Positions 5,710 to 6,351 of a stretch of DNA of 6,351 nt are shown in pieces. The stretch's first letter is position 1, and the number at the start of each line of letters is the position of its first letter. Made by a program: the position numbers and the translations under genes. The notes beneath the pieces were generated by a model. It searched no databases. It was given only the letters and a program-made list of their open reading frames with translations, and was not told the DNA's origin. The stretch covers positions 1 to 6,351 of the forward strand of contig JBEKPE010000127.1 of the NCBI GenBank assembly GCA_049521055.1. The letters are read 5' to 3'. Source of the stretch: FEN-987 sp049521055. GTDB taxonomy: Archaea; Thermoproteota; Bathyarchaeia; 40CM-2-53-6.

Positions 5710-5898
5710 AAAACGAGGACCATGAATTGATTTACAGTCGGGTGTTAACAAAGCTCCTCCTCGTGAAGTCAGGAGCGCGTGTTCACCGAGCTTCACCTAC
5801 TTTTCTTTGTGCAGCATCGCACATTCTTAATAGAAGACAGAGATATTCCTCATAGCGAGTTGTGGAAACATAGAGTGCAGTCGACGGATCGACAAAGA

Positions 5899-5907
5899 AC
5901 AAATACG
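5899..5907 (+). promoter_or_regulatory. Candidate TATA box of the nucleotidyltransferase gene
   Basis: ACAAATACG after purine-rich AAAGA is centred about 28 bases before the TTG at 5931. It fits a leaderless message, in keeping with the absence of a Shine-Dalgarno. Confidence 0.35.
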
Positions 5908-5911
5908 AAAC

Positions 5912-5925
5912 ATTAACGGTTGATT
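5912..5925. repeat. Inverted repeat, right copy (intact), near the nucleotidyltransferase start
   Basis: ATTAACGGTTGATT lies between the candidate TATA box at 5900-5906 and the TTG at 5931, where an operator would block transcription. Its reverse complement occurs, interrupted, at 5687-5707. It overlaps the palindrome GATTAATC (5922-5929). Confidence 0.4.
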
Positions 5926-5930
5926 AATCC

Positions 5931-6351
5931 TTGGGCGAATTCACAACATTTCCGGAATTCGAGAAAGAGATTCGACGAATAATATCAGAAGCTGAAAGCC
6001 GAAAGATCCCGTTGAGGATTATGGGTGGGGCGGCCATCCGAATGCACTGCCCTGATCACAAAGACCTGTACGACCGACTCAAACGCGCACCAAAACATGA
6101 TATGGATTTCGTTACTTACGGCAAATATCGGCCTTCCACGAAGAAATTGTTCACCGATCTTGGGTACGAGCCCTACGTCTCTCTGATGCTGACCGGCGCG
6201 AGCGGGATGCACAGACAAATTTTCAATGATAAGGAAGGAAACAAAGCCATAGACGTCTTTCTAGACAAGCTCCAAATGTCTCACGTGATCGACTTCACCG
6301 GCAGGCTTGAGGTTGATTCACCCACTGTACCGTTGGCGGAGCTGCTTCTGC
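5931..6351 (+). CDS. Nucleotidyltransferase-fold protein, N-terminal part, cut by window edge
   Basis: One hundred and forty codons are visible, open at the right end. After an amphipathic helix (about 8-24) comes RIMGGAAIRMH (29-39), the glycine-rich start of the DNA polymerase beta-like nucleotidyltransferase fold. HDMDFVT (56-62) follows, with the paired metal-binding Asp57 and Asp59, and AIDVFLDKL (106-114) offers a third candidate, Asp108. Such proteins transfer a nucleotide to an RNA, protein or small molecule; relatives include AbiEii/AbiGii-type toxins and many uncharacterised archaeal proteins. The target cannot be told. Start choice: TTG at 5931 follows an in-frame TAA three bases earlier. 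The next in-frame ATG (6021) would remove the N-terminal helix and part of the first strand. No antitoxin-like gene lies directly upstream, so a toxin-antitoxin role is not supported here. Confidence 0.75.
   Translation, partial: MGEFTTFPEFEKEIRRIISEAESRKIPLRIMGGAAIRMHCPDHKDLYDRLKRAPKHDMDFVTYGKYRPSTKKLFTDLGYEPYVSLMLTGASGMHRQIFNDKEGNKAIDVFLDKLQMSHVIDFTGRLEVDSPTVPLAELLL

Larger units (their letters stand above)
5561..5930. other. 370-base gene-free stretch between the ABC operon and the nucleotidyltransferase gene
   Basis: No supported protein or known RNA gene was found. An open frame at 5655-5855 (plus) has no family resemblance and no ribosome site. Two mutually exclusive stems can form: GCTCCT/AGGAGC (5753-5758 with 5771-5776) and GTGAAG/CTTCAC (5763-5768 with 5791-5796). 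A small hairpin GTCGA-CGGA-TCGAC lies at 5880-5893. The stretch also contains promoter signals for both flanking genes and a split inverted repeat. A small non-coding RNA is possible but unproven. Confidence 0.5.

Noticed and set aside
5655..5855. Possible 66-residue protein in the gene-free stretch
   Set aside because: No Shine-Dalgarno, no TATA box at leaderless spacing, no recognisable motif, and it spans the stem-forming repeats. Chance is the simpler explanation.
5936..5961. Inverted repeat CGAATTC...GAATTCG
   Set aside because: It is made of two copies of the self-palindromic GAATTC inside the coding region of the nucleotidyltransferase, so the symmetry is trivial.
5931..6351. AbiE-type toxin-antitoxin or defence system
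   Set aside because: Only the nucleotidyltransferase fold is visible. No antitoxin or other defence gene is adjacent, and many unrelated enzymes share these motifs.
1..6351. CRISPR array, insertion sequence or tRNA gene
   Set aside because: No regularly spaced repeats, transposase motifs, terminal inverted repeats or cloverleaf pattern were seen on either strand.

Overview
The window looks archaeal, most likely a mesophilic member of the Thermoproteota (Nitrososphaeria or Bathyarchaeia type). The reasons are: an archaeal-type HMG-CoA synthase-like protein joined to a DUF35 zinc-ribbon/OB domain; small proteins with CxxC...CxxC zinc-ribbon tails; a PRC-barrel protein; TATA-like boxes about 26 bases before start codons in places where no Shine-Dalgarno is present (leaderless genes); and near-perfect Shine-Dalgarno sequences on a few other genes. 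The lineage is an inference from gene content. No rRNA or tRNA is present to settle it.

Layout from left to right. Bases 1-567 (minus) hold the N-terminal glutaminase half of a glutamine-hydrolysing asparagine synthetase, cut by the window edge; its start codon appears to be ACG. Bases 756-2336 (minus) hold the HMG-CoA synthase/DUF35 fusion. Bases 2444-2755 (minus) encode a small SWIB-like protein with a zinc ribbon, and 2849-3409 (minus) a membrane-anchored beta-sandwich protein resembling GOLD/emp24 domains. Bases 3512-3901 (plus) encode a PRC-barrel protein with a zinc ribbon. It is divergent from the membrane protein and overlaps the next gene tail to tail. Bases 3894-5560 (minus) are a two-gene ABC importer cassette of the nitrate/sulfonate/taurine type (permease then ATPase, coupled by a TAATG junction) with no substrate-binding protein in view. 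Bases 5561-5930 carry no convincing gene but contain promoter-like elements and an inverted repeat. Bases 5931-6351 (plus) start a nucleotidyltransferase-fold protein that runs off the right end.

Functionally the window is a mix of independent transcription units, not one pathway. Only permease plus ATPase form a clear operon. HMGS/DUF35 and asnB are co-directional but separated by 188 bases, and each has its own plausible ribosome binding site. No CRISPR array, insertion sequence, phage gene or clear defence operon was seen. The points most worth a second look are the ACG start of asnB, the HMGS-DUF35 fusion, the SWIB-zinc-ribbon and PRC-zinc-ribbon proteins with similar tails, the GOLD-like membrane protein, and the orphan, motif-degenerate ABC importer.
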